This document shows, in pieces, positions 7,844-15,847 of a DNA stretch of 42,150 nt (position 1 is the stretch's first letter; each line of letters opens with the position of its first letter). The stretch comes from JACKII01 sp963974445. Its GTDB lineage: Bacteria > Pseudomonadota > Alphaproteobacteria > Bin95. The translations under genes were made by a program, and so were the position numbers. Location: the NCBI GenBank assembly GCA_963974445.1, contig CAXBDI010000021.1, positions 1-42,150 of the forward strand, written 5' to 3'. The notes beneath the pieces are model-generated. The model ran no database searches. It was given only the letters and a program-made list of their open reading frames with translations, and was not told where the DNA came from.

Positions 7844-8971
7844 ATGGAAGCCATGTCAGAACAATCGCACCTCTCGACTCCGCTGCCCGTCCTGGCCATC
7901 GGCCTGATGAGCGGCACCTCCATGGACGGCATCGACGTCGCCTTGCTGTGGACCGATGGCGAGACAATCGCCGAGCCGCGCGGCTTCGCCTTCCGCACCT
8001 ACCCGCCGGACTTCCGCTCGGCACTGGCAGCCGCTTTGCAGGCCCCGGATCAGCAGGCACCGGCGCTGGAGGCGGCGCTGACCGCTTACCATCGCGACGC
8101 GGTCAGGGCGCTCTTGGCGCAAACTGGTACGGCGGCAGTGGATGTCGCGCTGATCGGCTTTCATGGGCACACCGTGCTGCACCGCCCGGCGGAGCGGCGC
8201 ACCTGGCAGTTGGGCGACGGCCAACGCTTGGCCGATGGGCTCGGCATTCCAGTCGTCGGCGATCTGCGCACGGCCGACGTCGCAGCGGGTGGTGAGGGCG
8301 CACCGCTGGCCCCGGTCTATCACCGCGCGCTGGCGGCGAGCGTGCCGAAACCCTGCGCTTTTCTCAATCTGGGCGGCGTCGCCAACGTCACGTGGATCGG
8401 TGCGGCTGCAGAGGACCTGATCGCGTTCGACACCGGCCCCGCCAACATGCTGCTGGACGAATGGGCGCTTCGCCATACCGGCGAGCCCGTGGATAAGGAC
8501 GGCGCGTTGGCGCGCGCTGGGACGGTTGACGCCCAGGTCTTGGCTAAGCTGATGACGGCGGCGTATTTCTCGCGCAAGCCGCCGAAGTCGCTGGACCGGT
8601 TGGATTTCGAACTCGCCGCGGTCGCGCATCTGTCGCCGGCGGACGGCGCTGCGACCCTCGTCGCTTTCACTGCCGCCAGCATCGCCGCCGCCCAGCGACA
8701 TATGCCGAGCCAGCCCAAATGCTGGACTGTCTGCGGCGGCGGCCGGCATAATCCGGTGCTGATGCGGTTGCTTCAGGAGTGTCTGCCGGCGCCGGTACAG
8801 CCCTCGGAAGCGCTGGGTATCGATGGCGACGCTTTGGAGGCGGAGGCCTTTGCTTATCTGGCGGTGCGCAGCGTCCGCAGCCTGCCGATCAGCTTTCCTG
8901 GCACCACTGGAACGCCACGAGCCCTGACCGGCGGCCGGCTGTTCGAGCCGGCGGGCCGCATGGCTCAGTAG
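7844..8971 (+). CDS. anmK: Anhydro-N-acetylmuramic acid kinase
   Basis: AnmK phosphorylates and hydrolyses 1,6-anhydro-MurNAc to MurNAc-6-phosphate during cell-wall recycling. The 375-residue protein shows the ATP-binding GLMSGTSMDGIDVALL at the N terminus, GFHGHTVLH, the VVGDLRTADVAAGGEGAPLAP loop, FLNLGGVANVT, the FDTGPANMLLDEW substrate-site motif and the C-terminal CGGGRHNP. Length is normal. A second ATG at 7853 is possible, and the upstream ribosome site is weak. Its 3' end overlaps the convergent msrP stop by seven bases. Confidence 0.95.
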   Translation: MEAMSEQSHLSTPLPVLAIGLMSGTSMDGIDVALLWTDGETIAEPRGFAFRTYPPDFRSALAAALQAPDQQAPALEAALTAYHRDAVRALLAQTGTAAVDVALIGFHGHTVLHRPAERRTWQLGDGQRLADGLGIPVVGDLRTADVAAGGEGAPLAPVYHRALAASVPKPCAFLNLGGVANVTWIGAAAEDLIAFDTGPANMLLDEWALRHTGEPVDKDGALARAGTVDAQVLAKLMTAAYFSRKPPKSLDRLDFELAAVAHLSPADGAATLVAFTAASIAAAQRHMPSQPKCWTVCGGGRHNPVLMRLLQECLPAPVQPSEALGIDGDALEAEAFAYLAVRSVRSLPISFPGTTGTPRALTGGRLFEPAGRMAQ

Positions 8972-9912
8972 AAAATCATGTTTTGCGGCATGCCTCTGTA
9001 GAGGTGCGCCACCTGCTGCGCATAGCCGTTATAGATGCGGGTCGGCACCCACTCATCGCTGCCGAGCAACAACTCTTGAGCCTGGCTCCAGCGCCGATGC
9101 GGCACGCCGGGGTTGATGTTGGCGTAGAAGCCGTATTCCTCGCCCAGCACCTCCATCCAGAAGCTCTTGGGCATTTCGTCGGTGAAGTGGAAGCGGGTGA
9201 TAGACTTGATCGACTTGAAACCGTATTTCCACGGCACCGCCAACCGCAGCGGCGCACCATTCTGCTTCGGCATTGGCTTGCCATAGAGGCCGGTGGCGAT
9301 GAAAGCCAACTCGTTCATCGATTCGCCGATCGTCAGTCCCTCGACATAGGGCCAGGGGTACCAGAATGCCCGCTGGCCGGATGCGATGCTGGCGTCCTTG
9401 AAGCTCTCCATCCGCAGGTATTTCGCCCCGGACAGCGGCTTGGCCATCTCCACCAGCGCCTTCAGTGGAAAGCCGCTCCACGGAACTGTTATCGCCCACC
9501 TCTCGACACAGCGGTGCCGGTAAAGGCGTTCCTCCAACGGCATTTTGCGGATCAGGTCGTGCGCGTCGATCTTGATCTCCTTCTCGACCATGCCGTCGAT
9601 CACCACCTGCCACGGCTCGACCTCCAGCGCCTGCGCGGCCCGCGAGATCTGCTTGTGGCTGCCGAACTCAAAGAAATTGTTGTAGGTTTTCACCAACATC
9701 TCATCCGTTAGAGGACGGTCCACCGTGAACGCCTCGTTGCGCGGCACCGGGTACAGGCCGTCGCCGAGCGCGGCCAGCGCGATTTGCGGCATAGCCGCAG
9801 CGCCCATCATTCCGGCGGCCCCCGCCAACAGGTTTCGCCGCGACAGCATTACCGCTTCGGGTGTAGTGGCACTCTCGGGTAAAGCCCAGGACGGTCGGCG
9901 GCGGATCAGCAT
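8965..9912 (-). CDS. msrP: Protein-methionine-sulfoxide reductase catalytic subunit MsrP (YedY-like)
   Basis: MsrP is a periplasmic molybdopterin enzyme that repairs oxidised methionines. The 315-residue protein has a Tat signal (SRRNLLAGAAGMMGAAA), the YNNFFEFG segment, the molybdenum-ligand Cys135 in RHRCVERW, and the WKYGFKSIKSI and RRWSQA regions of YedY. The ATG at 9912 is chosen because GAGGAG lies seven bases upstream; an in-frame TTG at 9915 is less likely. The heme membrane partner MsrQ, usually next door, is absent here: the upstream neighbour is a divergent enoyl-CoA family gene. MsrQ may be elsewhere in the genome. Confidence 0.93.
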   Translation of the reverse strand: MLIRRRPSWALPESATTPEAVMLSRRNLLAGAAGMMGAAAMPQIALAALGDGLYPVPRNEAFTVDRPLTDEMLVKTYNNFFEFGSHKQISRAAQALEVEPWQVVIDGMVEKEIKIDAHDLIRKMPLEERLYRHRCVERWAITVPWSGFPLKALVEMAKPLSGAKYLRMESFKDASIASGQRAFWYPWPYVEGLTIGESMNELAFIATGLYGKPMPKQNGAPLRLAVPWKYGFKSIKSITRFHFTDEMPKSFWMEVLGEEYGFYANINPGVPHRRWSQAQELLLGSDEWVPTRIYNGYAQQVAHLYRGMPQNMIFY

Positions 9913-10027
9913 CAATGGTCTCCTCTTGAACGAGCGCTGGTCTTCTTACGATCAGAAGCTAAGGTTAGATAGGAGACATTTCCAATAACGAACCCGTGTC
10001 CCGACCATCAGAAACGAGGTATTGCCC

Positions 10028-10825
10028 ATGTCAGAACCTGTCTTGCTCGACATTGCAAACGGCATCGCCACCGTCACCCTGAATGCACCGGAAGTGCGCA
10101 ACGCGCTAACGTCGGAGTTGCGCACCAAATTCCGCTATATTGTCGGCGATCTGGAGTTCAATGACGACGTACGCTGTGTGATTATCAAGGGCGCTGGTGA
10201 CCATTTCATGGCAGGCGGCGACATACGTGTCATGCAAGACCGGCTGAAGATGCCGGAGGCCGAGCGCCGGCAGGTCATCATGGAGGGCATTCACCTGCTG
10301 CACCTGCCGCTGTTCGCCATTCGCCGCATGGGCAAACCGGTGATCGCCAGCATCCAGGGCGCGGTCGCCGGCGCCGGCATGGGGCTGGTCGGCTGTTGCG
10401 ATCTGGCTATCGCCGCCGACGACGCGATCTTCACGCTGGCCTACTGCCATATTGGCGCCAGTCCGGACGGCGGCTCGTCCTATTTCCTCGGCCGCACGCT
10501 GGGGATGAAGCAACAGATGGAGCTGGCATTCCTCGGCGACCGATTCGGCCCGGACAAGGCGAAGGAACTGGGCATCGTCAACTGGGTCGTCCCCCGCGCC
10601 GACCTGGTGGCGGAGACCGGCAAGCTCGCCCGCCGCCTCGCCGACGGACCGACGCACGCCTTCGCCAACGCCAAGCGCCTGTTCAACGCCACCAACCATT
10701 TGACGATGGAAAGCCAGATGCAAATGGAGGGTGAGTTGATCGCCGACAGCATGTGCACCGAAGACCACGCCGAGGGCGTCGCCGCGTTCATGGGCAAGCG
10801 CAAGCCGGTCTTCAAAGGCCGATAG
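10028..10825 (+). CDS. Enoyl-CoA hydratase/isomerase family protein (isomerase-like site)
   Basis: The 265-residue crotonase-fold protein has the oxyanion-hole segments GAGDHFMAGGDI and IQGAVAGAGMGLVGCCDLAIA. The two glutamates that do hydration in classical ECH look replaced: the GGGCELA position reads GCCDLA, and the P-E-x-x-I-G position reads AYCHIG. An Asp follows in SPDGG, as in PaaG-type isomerases and related non-hydratase crotonases. I therefore favour a double-bond isomerase or similar CoA-ester enzyme over a hydratase. The start at 10028 has GAGG nine bases upstream; an in-frame TTG at 10022 is unlikely. The 3' end overlaps the convergent GST gene by 14 bases. Confidence 0.88.
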   Translation: MSEPVLLDIANGIATVTLNAPEVRNALTSELRTKFRYIVGDLEFNDDVRCVIIKGAGDHFMAGGDIRVMQDRLKMPEAERRQVIMEGIHLLHLPLFAIRRMGKPVIASIQGAVAGAGMGLVGCCDLAIAADDAIFTLAYCHIGASPDGGSSYFLGRTLGMKQQMELAFLGDRFGPDKAKELGIVNWVVPRADLVAETGKLARRLADGPTHAFANAKRLFNATNHLTMESQMQMEGELIADSMCTEDHAEGVAAFMGKRKPVFKGR

Positions 10826-11507
10826 GTTCGCGCGCTGGAAACGCCTGGTCCTTCTTTGGGATCAGGTCGTAGGGGAAGGCGTAGCCGGGCATCGCCTTGA
10901 TTGCGCCGCTCCAGCGGACGATGTTCGGCCAGCGCTCGATCTGCAGGCCGCCCTCGGCCATGAATACCATGCGGCCCCAGCAACCGAGGTCCGCGATGCT
11001 CAAAGCGTCGCCTACCAGCCAATCGCGGCCCGCCAATGCGGCGTCGACGAAGGTCAGCGCTTCCTCCGCCAATGGCCGGAAATAGGCCATGACCGCCGGG
11101 TCGACCTCGCGGAACTGGCTGTAGTGCCGGACCTTGGCCACGTTGGTGATATTGCCGGCCTCCCAGGCCAGCCACTCGCGCGCCTGCCATCGGTCCTGTT
11201 CCGACAGGGGCTCGAATACGCCGGTCGTGCAGGCCAGATAGTCGAGGATGACATTTGAATCGACGACGGTCAGGTCGCGGTGCTGTAGCGCTGGGACTTT
11301 GCCATAACGGTTAACGGCCAGGTACTCTGGCTCATTCTGCCGCCCGAACTTCAGGTTGACCGTGCGGAACTCGAACGGCAGCCCGCTGAGCGCCAGAAAC
11401 AGCATTGGCTTGAAGGTCGAACTCGACGTGAAGCTACCGAACAGCGTCAGGCGGTCCGAGATTTCCGCGCCGTCCTCTACCAGACCGTTTGGCGATTGTG
11501 CTATCAT
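10812..11507 (-). CDS. Glutathione S-transferase family protein
   Basis: The 231-residue cytosolic protein has an N-terminal thioredoxin-like domain (LTLFGSFTSSSTFKPMLFLALSG, then GKVPALQHRDLTVVDSNVILDYL with the cis-Pro and the glutathione-gripping DS pair) and a helical C-terminal domain containing LVGDALSIADL, the N-capping box of GST folds. A run of serines at the usual catalytic position suggests a Ser-type GST. AAGGA precedes the ATG at 11507. It is convergent with the crotonase gene and overlaps its end; no operon partner is seen. The substrate is unknown. Confidence 0.9.
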   Translation of the reverse strand: MIAQSPNGLVEDGAEISDRLTLFGSFTSSSTFKPMLFLALSGLPFEFRTVNLKFGRQNEPEYLAVNRYGKVPALQHRDLTVVDSNVILDYLACTTGVFEPLSEQDRWQAREWLAWEAGNITNVAKVRHYSQFREVDPAVMAYFRPLAEEALTFVDAALAGRDWLVGDALSIADLGCWGRMVFMAEGGLQIERWPNIVRWSGAIKAMPGYAFPYDLIPKKDQAFPAREPIGL

Positions 11508-11623
11508 TTTATCGTCCTTTCCGAATCTGATCGGAAGCTATAAGTGTGAGCTGGCGAAGGGAACCTCTTCGCTTCAGACGCGTTCATATCTGGCAACAAC
11601 CGACCTACCTCAGGAGCGAATTC

Positions 11624-11770
11624 ATGAAACAAGCGATCCTTATGATTGTTCTGGCGGCCACCGCATCGCTGCTCGTCGCCTGCAACACCGTGGAAGGCGC
11701 CGGCGAGGATATTCAGGCTGGCGGTAGGGCCGTTGAGCGCGGCGCAGATAACGTCAAGAAAAAGCTATAG
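11624..11770 (+). CDS. Entericidin A/B family lipoprotein
   Basis: The 48-residue precursor has a signal peptide ending in the lipobox LVAC (Cys20), followed by NTVEGAGEDIQAGGRAVERGADNVKKKL, the typical entericidin tail of a short amphipathic helix ending in lysines. Entericidins are small membrane-anchored lipoproteins linked to envelope stress and stationary phase; the name comes from enteric bacteria and the role in alphaproteobacteria is poorly known. AGGAG lies six bases before the ATG. It ends five bases from the convergent panE-like gene. Confidence 0.9.
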   Translation: MKQAILMIVLAATASLLVACNTVEGAGEDIQAGGRAVERGADNVKKKL

Positions 11771-11775
11771 GCACT

Positions 11776-12744
11776 TCAACCGCTGCGCATGATGCGATCC
11801 ATGCCAGCGATCATCCGGTAGCCGGCGTCTATCGTCGGCACCGGTATGCCCAGGCGTGCGCCGCGGGCAACCAGATCGCCCAGCGTCTCGCCGACTTCCA
11901 GCCGTTTGCCGCGCTCCAGATCCTGGAGCATGGAATGCTTGTGGTTGGGCGCTTCTTCTTTGAAGAACGTACCGGCGTCGAGCATCAGGCGCGCGGCCGT
12001 CGCTTCGTCTGACGCGTCCAGCGCTTCCTGAGTCGTGTAAGGCGGCATCGGCTGCGGGACGGCCCCTTCCGCCTCGGCGATTGCCTGAACCTCGCGGTGG
12101 ATGCGCGCGGCCAGCAACGCCGTGTCGGGATCGGAGAACACGTTGGCGGTCGATTTCCGCGTCAGCGTGCTGATCACTGCCATGCCGGACCAGATGATGA
12201 ACTTGCTCCAACTCGCGGACAGAATGTCGTCGCTGCCGTGGGATTTGATCCCGGCACCGTTCAGCGCATCGACGACTGCCTGCACACGCGGCGAGACCCC
12301 GCTGCCCGGCTCGCCAACCGTGATACTGGCATTCACCGTGAACTGCGTGACGCCGTCCTCCCGCACCCCGCCGGAGAAGTTCGCGAGCGCACCCAGCACG
12401 GCGTCGCGCCCAAACACGGCGGCCAGTTGATCGTCTTTCAGCATGCCGTTTTGCAGCGACAGCGCGCTTTTCACTTTGACGTGCGAGAGTTGCTTTAAGG
12501 CGGCCTCGGTATCAAAAGTTTTGACCGTGACGATCAGCAGGTCGGCGTCCGTGAGGGTCGAGGGGTCGGTGACAATCGGGCATCGCGCCGTCACATCGGC
12601 CAAGCCTTCGACCTTGACGCCGTTCGCCCGCAAATACTCGGCGCGCGCGCCGCGGGCGATCAACGCCACCTCGTTGCCGGCCTCATGCAGCAAGGCGCCA
12701 GCAATCGAGCCCAGAGCGCCAGCGCCGATAATGATGATCTTCAT
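11776..12744 (-). CDS. 2-dehydropantoate 2-reductase family protein
   Basis: The 322-residue NADP-dependent oxidoreductase begins with the Rossmann motif GAGALGSIAGALL (about residues 7-19), followed by the KTFDTEAAL segment with the conserved Lys, SLQNGMLKDD, and a C-terminal helical domain including the conserved Lys in SASWSKFIIW and the HKHSMLQDLERGKRLEVG signature. This is the ketopantoate reductase (PanE/ApbA) superfamily. Alphaproteobacteria often carry several paralogs, many of which act on other 2-keto acids, so panE itself is not assigned. No pantothenate genes lie nearby. The gene is divergent from phyH. Confidence 0.9.
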   Translation of the reverse strand: MKIIIIGAGALGSIAGALLHEAGNEVALIARGARAEYLRANGVKVEGLADVTARCPIVTDPSTLTDADLLIVTVKTFDTEAALKQLSHVKVKSALSLQNGMLKDDQLAAVFGRDAVLGALANFSGGVREDGVTQFTVNASITVGEPGSGVSPRVQAVVDALNGAGIKSHGSDDILSASWSKFIIWSGMAVISTLTRKSTANVFSDPDTALLAARIHREVQAIAEAEGAVPQPMPPYTTQEALDASDEATAARLMLDAGTFFKEEAPNHKHSMLQDLERGKRLEVGETLGDLVARGARLGIPVPTIDAGYRMIAGMDRIMRSG

Positions 12745-12846
12745 GGTGGTCCGACCTCCGTTTGCTATTGCGCCAAATCAATTGCCTTCCGACGCGGTAT
12801 CGCCAGAATGACCGGCAGACCCGTGCCAAGACAAGAGGCCTTTCCA

Positions 12847-13728
12847 ATGACGCCCGACGAGATTTTGCGCTACGAACCGCGCGCGCTGACCCAAGCGCAG
12901 CGCGAGCACTATTTCGAGCACGGCTATGTCGGTCTGCCAGGCTTCGTCGATGGGGAGGCCCTGGCGCGTTTGCAGGCGACGACCGAGCGGTTTGTGGACC
13001 TGTCCCGCGCGGAGACTGAGGCCGGCCGCATCTTCGATATCGGCCCGGGCCATTCGGCGGAAAAGCCCGTGCTGCGTCGCCTGAAACGCCCGGACGAGCG
13101 CGACGAAGTCTACTGGGCCTTCGCCCGCGACGTCCTGGCTGACGTCGCCGCCGACCTGTTGGGGCCGGACGTGGTGTTTCATCACTCCAAGCTGAACTTC
13201 AAATGGTTCGACGAGAGCGACACGGTGAAGTGGCACCAGGACGCCCAGTTCTTTCCGCACACCAACTACAACGTGCTGACCATCGGATGCTATCTGGCGG
13301 ATACCGATATGAGCAATGGCCCGCTGGCCGTCATGCCCGGCAGCCATGATGGGCCGTTGTACGACCAGTATGCCGAAGACGGCGCCTGGACCGGACACCT
13401 TCGCCCCGAGGCCGCGGCGCGGATGGATATGAGCCGCGTCGAGTATCTGACCGGGCCGGCGGGCACGCTCACCATCCACAACTGCCGCACCGCGCATTTC
13501 TCGCCGTCGAGCAAGTCGCCGAGCCCCAGGCCGCTGCTGCTGAACTGTTTCACCAGCGCCGACGCCAAGGCCTACACACCGCACCCGGACCCGTCTGCGC
13601 ATACCTATGAGATCGTGCGCGGCAAGCCGGCGCTCTGGGCGCATCATGACCCCCGCCCCTGTCTGATCCCGCCGGATTGGTCCGGCGGCTACACCTCGAT
13701 TTACGCTGCCCAAGCCGGAGAAGGTTGA
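12847..13728 (+). CDS. Phytanoyl-CoA dioxygenase (PhyH) family protein
   Basis: This is a predicted Fe(II)/2-oxoglutarate-dependent oxygenase of 293 residues. The iron-binding triad is visible as H130-x-D132 in KWHQDAQFF and H217 in CRTAHFSP, with GPLAVMPGSHDG between and an Arg near 228 for 2-oxoglutarate. PhyH relatives hydroxylate CoA esters, betaine-like or secondary-metabolite substrates, and the target here is unknown. AGAGG lies eight bases before the ATG at 12847; a longer form from 12808 is possible but lacks a ribosome site. It is followed after seven bases by a 73-codon gene, and they are likely co-transcribed. Confidence 0.9.
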   Translation: MTPDEILRYEPRALTQAQREHYFEHGYVGLPGFVDGEALARLQATTERFVDLSRAETEAGRIFDIGPGHSAEKPVLRRLKRPDERDEVYWAFARDVLADVAADLLGPDVVFHHSKLNFKWFDESDTVKWHQDAQFFPHTNYNVLTIGCYLADTDMSNGPLAVMPGSHDGPLYDQYAEDGAWTGHLRPEAAARMDMSRVEYLTGPAGTLTIHNCRTAHFSPSSKSPSPRPLLLNCFTSADAKAYTPHPDPSAHTYEIVRGKPALWAHHDPRPCLIPPDWSGGYTSIYAAQAGEG

Positions 13729-13735
13729 ACCCGCC

Positions 13736-13957
13736 ATGGCGAAAAGCCCGACAGACGTCGTCCGCCCGCACGCCCTCGCCGCCGCGCAGGAAGGCATGGA
13801 GAGCGGCCTCGCTCTCGACCAGATTGGCCGCGCGCTGCTGGATCAGGCCATCGAACTGCTGCTGAAAGAGCAGTCGCCGGAAGCGGTGGCCAGCGAGTTG
13901 GAGTTCGTCGCCCGCAACCTGGATGGTGACGAAGACAACAGCTTCATGCGGCCCTGA
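13736..13957 (+). CDS. Small conserved-looking protein of unknown function, downstream of phyH
   Basis: The 73-residue acidic, helix-forming protein (MAKSPTDVVRPHALAAAQEG... ending DNSFMRP) starts seven bases after the phyH stop in the same direction. A palindromic repeat begins three bases after its stop, marking the end of the unit. It has no membrane segment, cysteine or recognisable motif. The tight coupling and codon use like its neighbours support a real gene. It could be an accessory subunit or regulator of the PhyH enzyme; that is a guess from position only. Confidence 0.6.
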   Translation: MAKSPTDVVRPHALAAAQEGMESGLALDQIGRALLDQAIELLLKEQSPEAVASELEFVARNLDGDEDNSFMRP

Positions 13958-13959
13958 GG

Positions 13960-14036
13960 GGAAAGCGCTCCCCGGCCGCCACGGAGTGGTGAGCCCGGAT
14001 GGCGGCTCCGCCACCTCCGGGGAGCAGACACTTTCC
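13960..14036. repeat. Palindromic intergenic repeat, family D copy 1
   Basis: The outer arms GGAAAGCGCTCCCCGG and CCGGGGAGCAGACACTTTCC pair imperfectly around an inner GGCGG-CT-CCGCC hairpin. The right half matches 34508-34550 at nearly every base (CGGATGGCGGCTCCGCCACC and onwards). It sits between the 73-codon gene and the LLM gene. Confidence 0.75.
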
Positions 14037-14100
14037 GCATCGCGGGCCGCGCGCTACACTCGGCTCAACCACACACACTCTCTTTCGGAGCATCACCCCA

Positions 14101-15305
14101 TGAAATTCGGTATTTTCTACGAACTGCAAATCCCCCGTCCCTGGGAAAAGCATTCGGAGCATCGCCTGCACCACAACGCCCTGGATCAGGTCGAACTGGC
14201 CGATAAGCTCGGCTACGACTATGCGTGGGAGGTGGAGCATCATTTTCTGGAGGAGTATTCGCACTCGCCCGCGCCGGAGGTGTTTTTGGGTGCGGCCAGC
14301 CAGCGGACCAAGAACATCCGCCTTGGCCACGGCATCATCCAGTTGACCACCAACCACCCGGCCCGCGTGGTCGAACGCGTCTCGACGCTGGACCTGCTCT
14401 CCAACGGCCGCGTCGAGTTCGGCATGGGTGAGAGCGCTAGCAAGACGGAGCTCGACCCGTTCGGTGTCGCATTCGAGGACAAGCGCGAAATTTGGGAGGA
14501 GATGGTGCAGGCCATCATCCCGATGTTCGGTGATGAGCCGGTCTCGTTCAACGGCAAGCATTTCTCCATGCCCTCGCGCCTGGTGGTGCCGAAGGCGCTG
14601 CAGACACCGCACCCGCCGCTCTGGGTCGCCTGCTCGCAGTTGGACACCATCGAGATGGCCGGCCGCCGCGGCATGGGCGCGCTGGGCTTTCAGTTCGTAT
14701 CCTCCGACGCGGCGCATGCCTGGGTCGCGGCTTACTATAACTCGATCACCAAGCGTCTGGACAAGTTGGCCGACTACCAGATCAACCCCAACATGGCGCT
14801 GGTCAGCTATTTCATGTGCGCTAAGACCGATGAGTTGGCGCGCGAGCGGGCAGAGGGCCTGACCTTCTTCCAGTTCGCCCTGCAATTCTACGGGCAGAGC
14901 AAGACGCGCGAGCGGCCGCCGGCGGGCTCCGTCAACCTCTGGGACGAGTTCACCAAGTGGAAGGACGCGAACGGCGACGTGGTCGAGCGGGCGCTGCGCG
15001 GCGGTCTGGTCGGCTCACCGGAGACCATCCGCAACAAGCTGCGCAAGTACCAGACCAGCCACATCGACCAGGTCATCCTGCTGAACCAGGCCGGTAAGAA
15101 CTCTCACGAGCATATCTGCGAGAGCCTGGAACTGTTCGCCCGCGAGGTGATGCCGGAATTCCAGGCGGCAGAGGGTGCACACCAGGACTGGAAACGGCAG
15201 GTGATGTCCGGCGAAATCCAGTTGGAGGAGCGCGATACCTCCGCCCACAAAGACCGCTTCGGGCATTTGGCCAAAGTCGCGCCGAGCAACGTGGCGGCGG
15301 AGTAG
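14101..15305 (+). CDS. LLM-class flavin-dependent oxidoreductase
   Basis: The 401-residue protein has the bacterial-luciferase-like TIM-barrel sequence: MKFGIFYELQIPRPW, ADKLGYDYAWEVEHHFLEEYSHSPAPEVFL, IRLGHGIIQLTTNHPARVVERVSTLDLLSNGRVEFGMG, then WVACSQLDTIEMAGRRGMGALGF. Such proteins are FMN- or F420-dependent monooxygenases; this one looks like the FMN type that works with a separate flavin reductase, none of which is adjacent. The ATG at 14101 is chosen because CGGAG precedes it and the family starts there. The frame is open upstream to 13923 only through a palindromic repeat. It is probably its own transcript. Confidence 0.92.
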
Positions 15306-15360
15306 GTTTGGAGCCACGACCTCACTAGGCGCCACCCCTCACCGCTCAGCGGCACCTCCC

Positions 15361-15461
15361 AACCCGGCGTCATCGCGAGGCCGAAGGCCGAAGGCCGTGG
15401 CGATCTATCAGCACGGGTAGATTGCCGCGTCGCCTACGGCTCCTCGCAATGACGCCGGGTT
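15361..15461. repeat. Palindromic intergenic repeat, family B copy 2
   Basis: The ends AACCCGGCGTCATCGCGAGG and CCTCGCAATGACGCCGGGTT form a 20-base inverted pair with one mismatch. The right half shares about 38 identical bases with copy 3 (33481-33518). It lies between the convergent LLM gene and the hydrolase remnant. Confidence 0.88.
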
Positions 15462-15477
15462 GGGGGTGGCAAAGCTA

Positions 15478-15839
15478 CTATCCATCCAGAAACCCCGCAA
15501 ACACCGCCGCCGCCTCCCGCGCCGCCTCTACCGACAATATCCCCGCCGTCGCCGCTTCCTCCGCCGTCGGCAGCAAAGCGTGGCTGCGGTCGAAGTGGGC
15601 GAAGACGTTGTCGTCTCTCCCCGCTGTAATCAGCGTCGGCACTCGCACCTGCGGCAACCGTTCTTCCATCGGGTAGTGGAAGGCGGCATGGTAGGGGCGG
15701 AAGTAGGTGCGGCCGTTCCGCAGCACCTCCATCAGCTTTTCGTGGATCACACCTCCGGTGCGGGGCCGTCTTTGCCGGCGGTGCGGTAGTGCACTTGGCC
15801 GTAATCCAGGTCGAGAAAGCGGCGGCGAACGATGGCCAT
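15478..15839 (-). pseudogene. Internally deleted alpha/beta hydrolase remnant
   Basis: An ATG at 15839 opens the N terminus of an alpha/beta hydrolase (MAIVRRRFLDLDYGQVHYRTAGKDGPA), which stops at a TGA after about 30 codons. In another frame, directly after the junction near 15750, the C-terminal part runs on: GGVIHEKLMEVLRNGRTYF, then RVPTLITAGRDDN (strand carrying the catalytic-acid region) to FLDG at 15478. The nucleophile Ser (GxSxG) block and about 170 codons are missing and the frame is broken. The start lies eight bases after the DUF1028 stop, so it was once the second gene of that operon. Confidence 0.8.
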
Positions 15840-15847
15840 GGCCGGCC

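Noticed and set aside
11776..12744. Definite panE assignment
   Set aside because: The superfamily has many paralogs with other 2-keto acid substrates and no pantothenate genes are adjacent.
13923..14100. Upstream in-frame extension of the LLM gene
   Set aside because: It translates a palindromic repeat and the end of the previous gene. The ATG at 14101 has a ribosome site and matches the family start.
13944..14885. 313-codon minus-strand frame opposite the LLM gene
   Set aside because: It is an antisense shadow; the LLM protein has family motifs along its full length.
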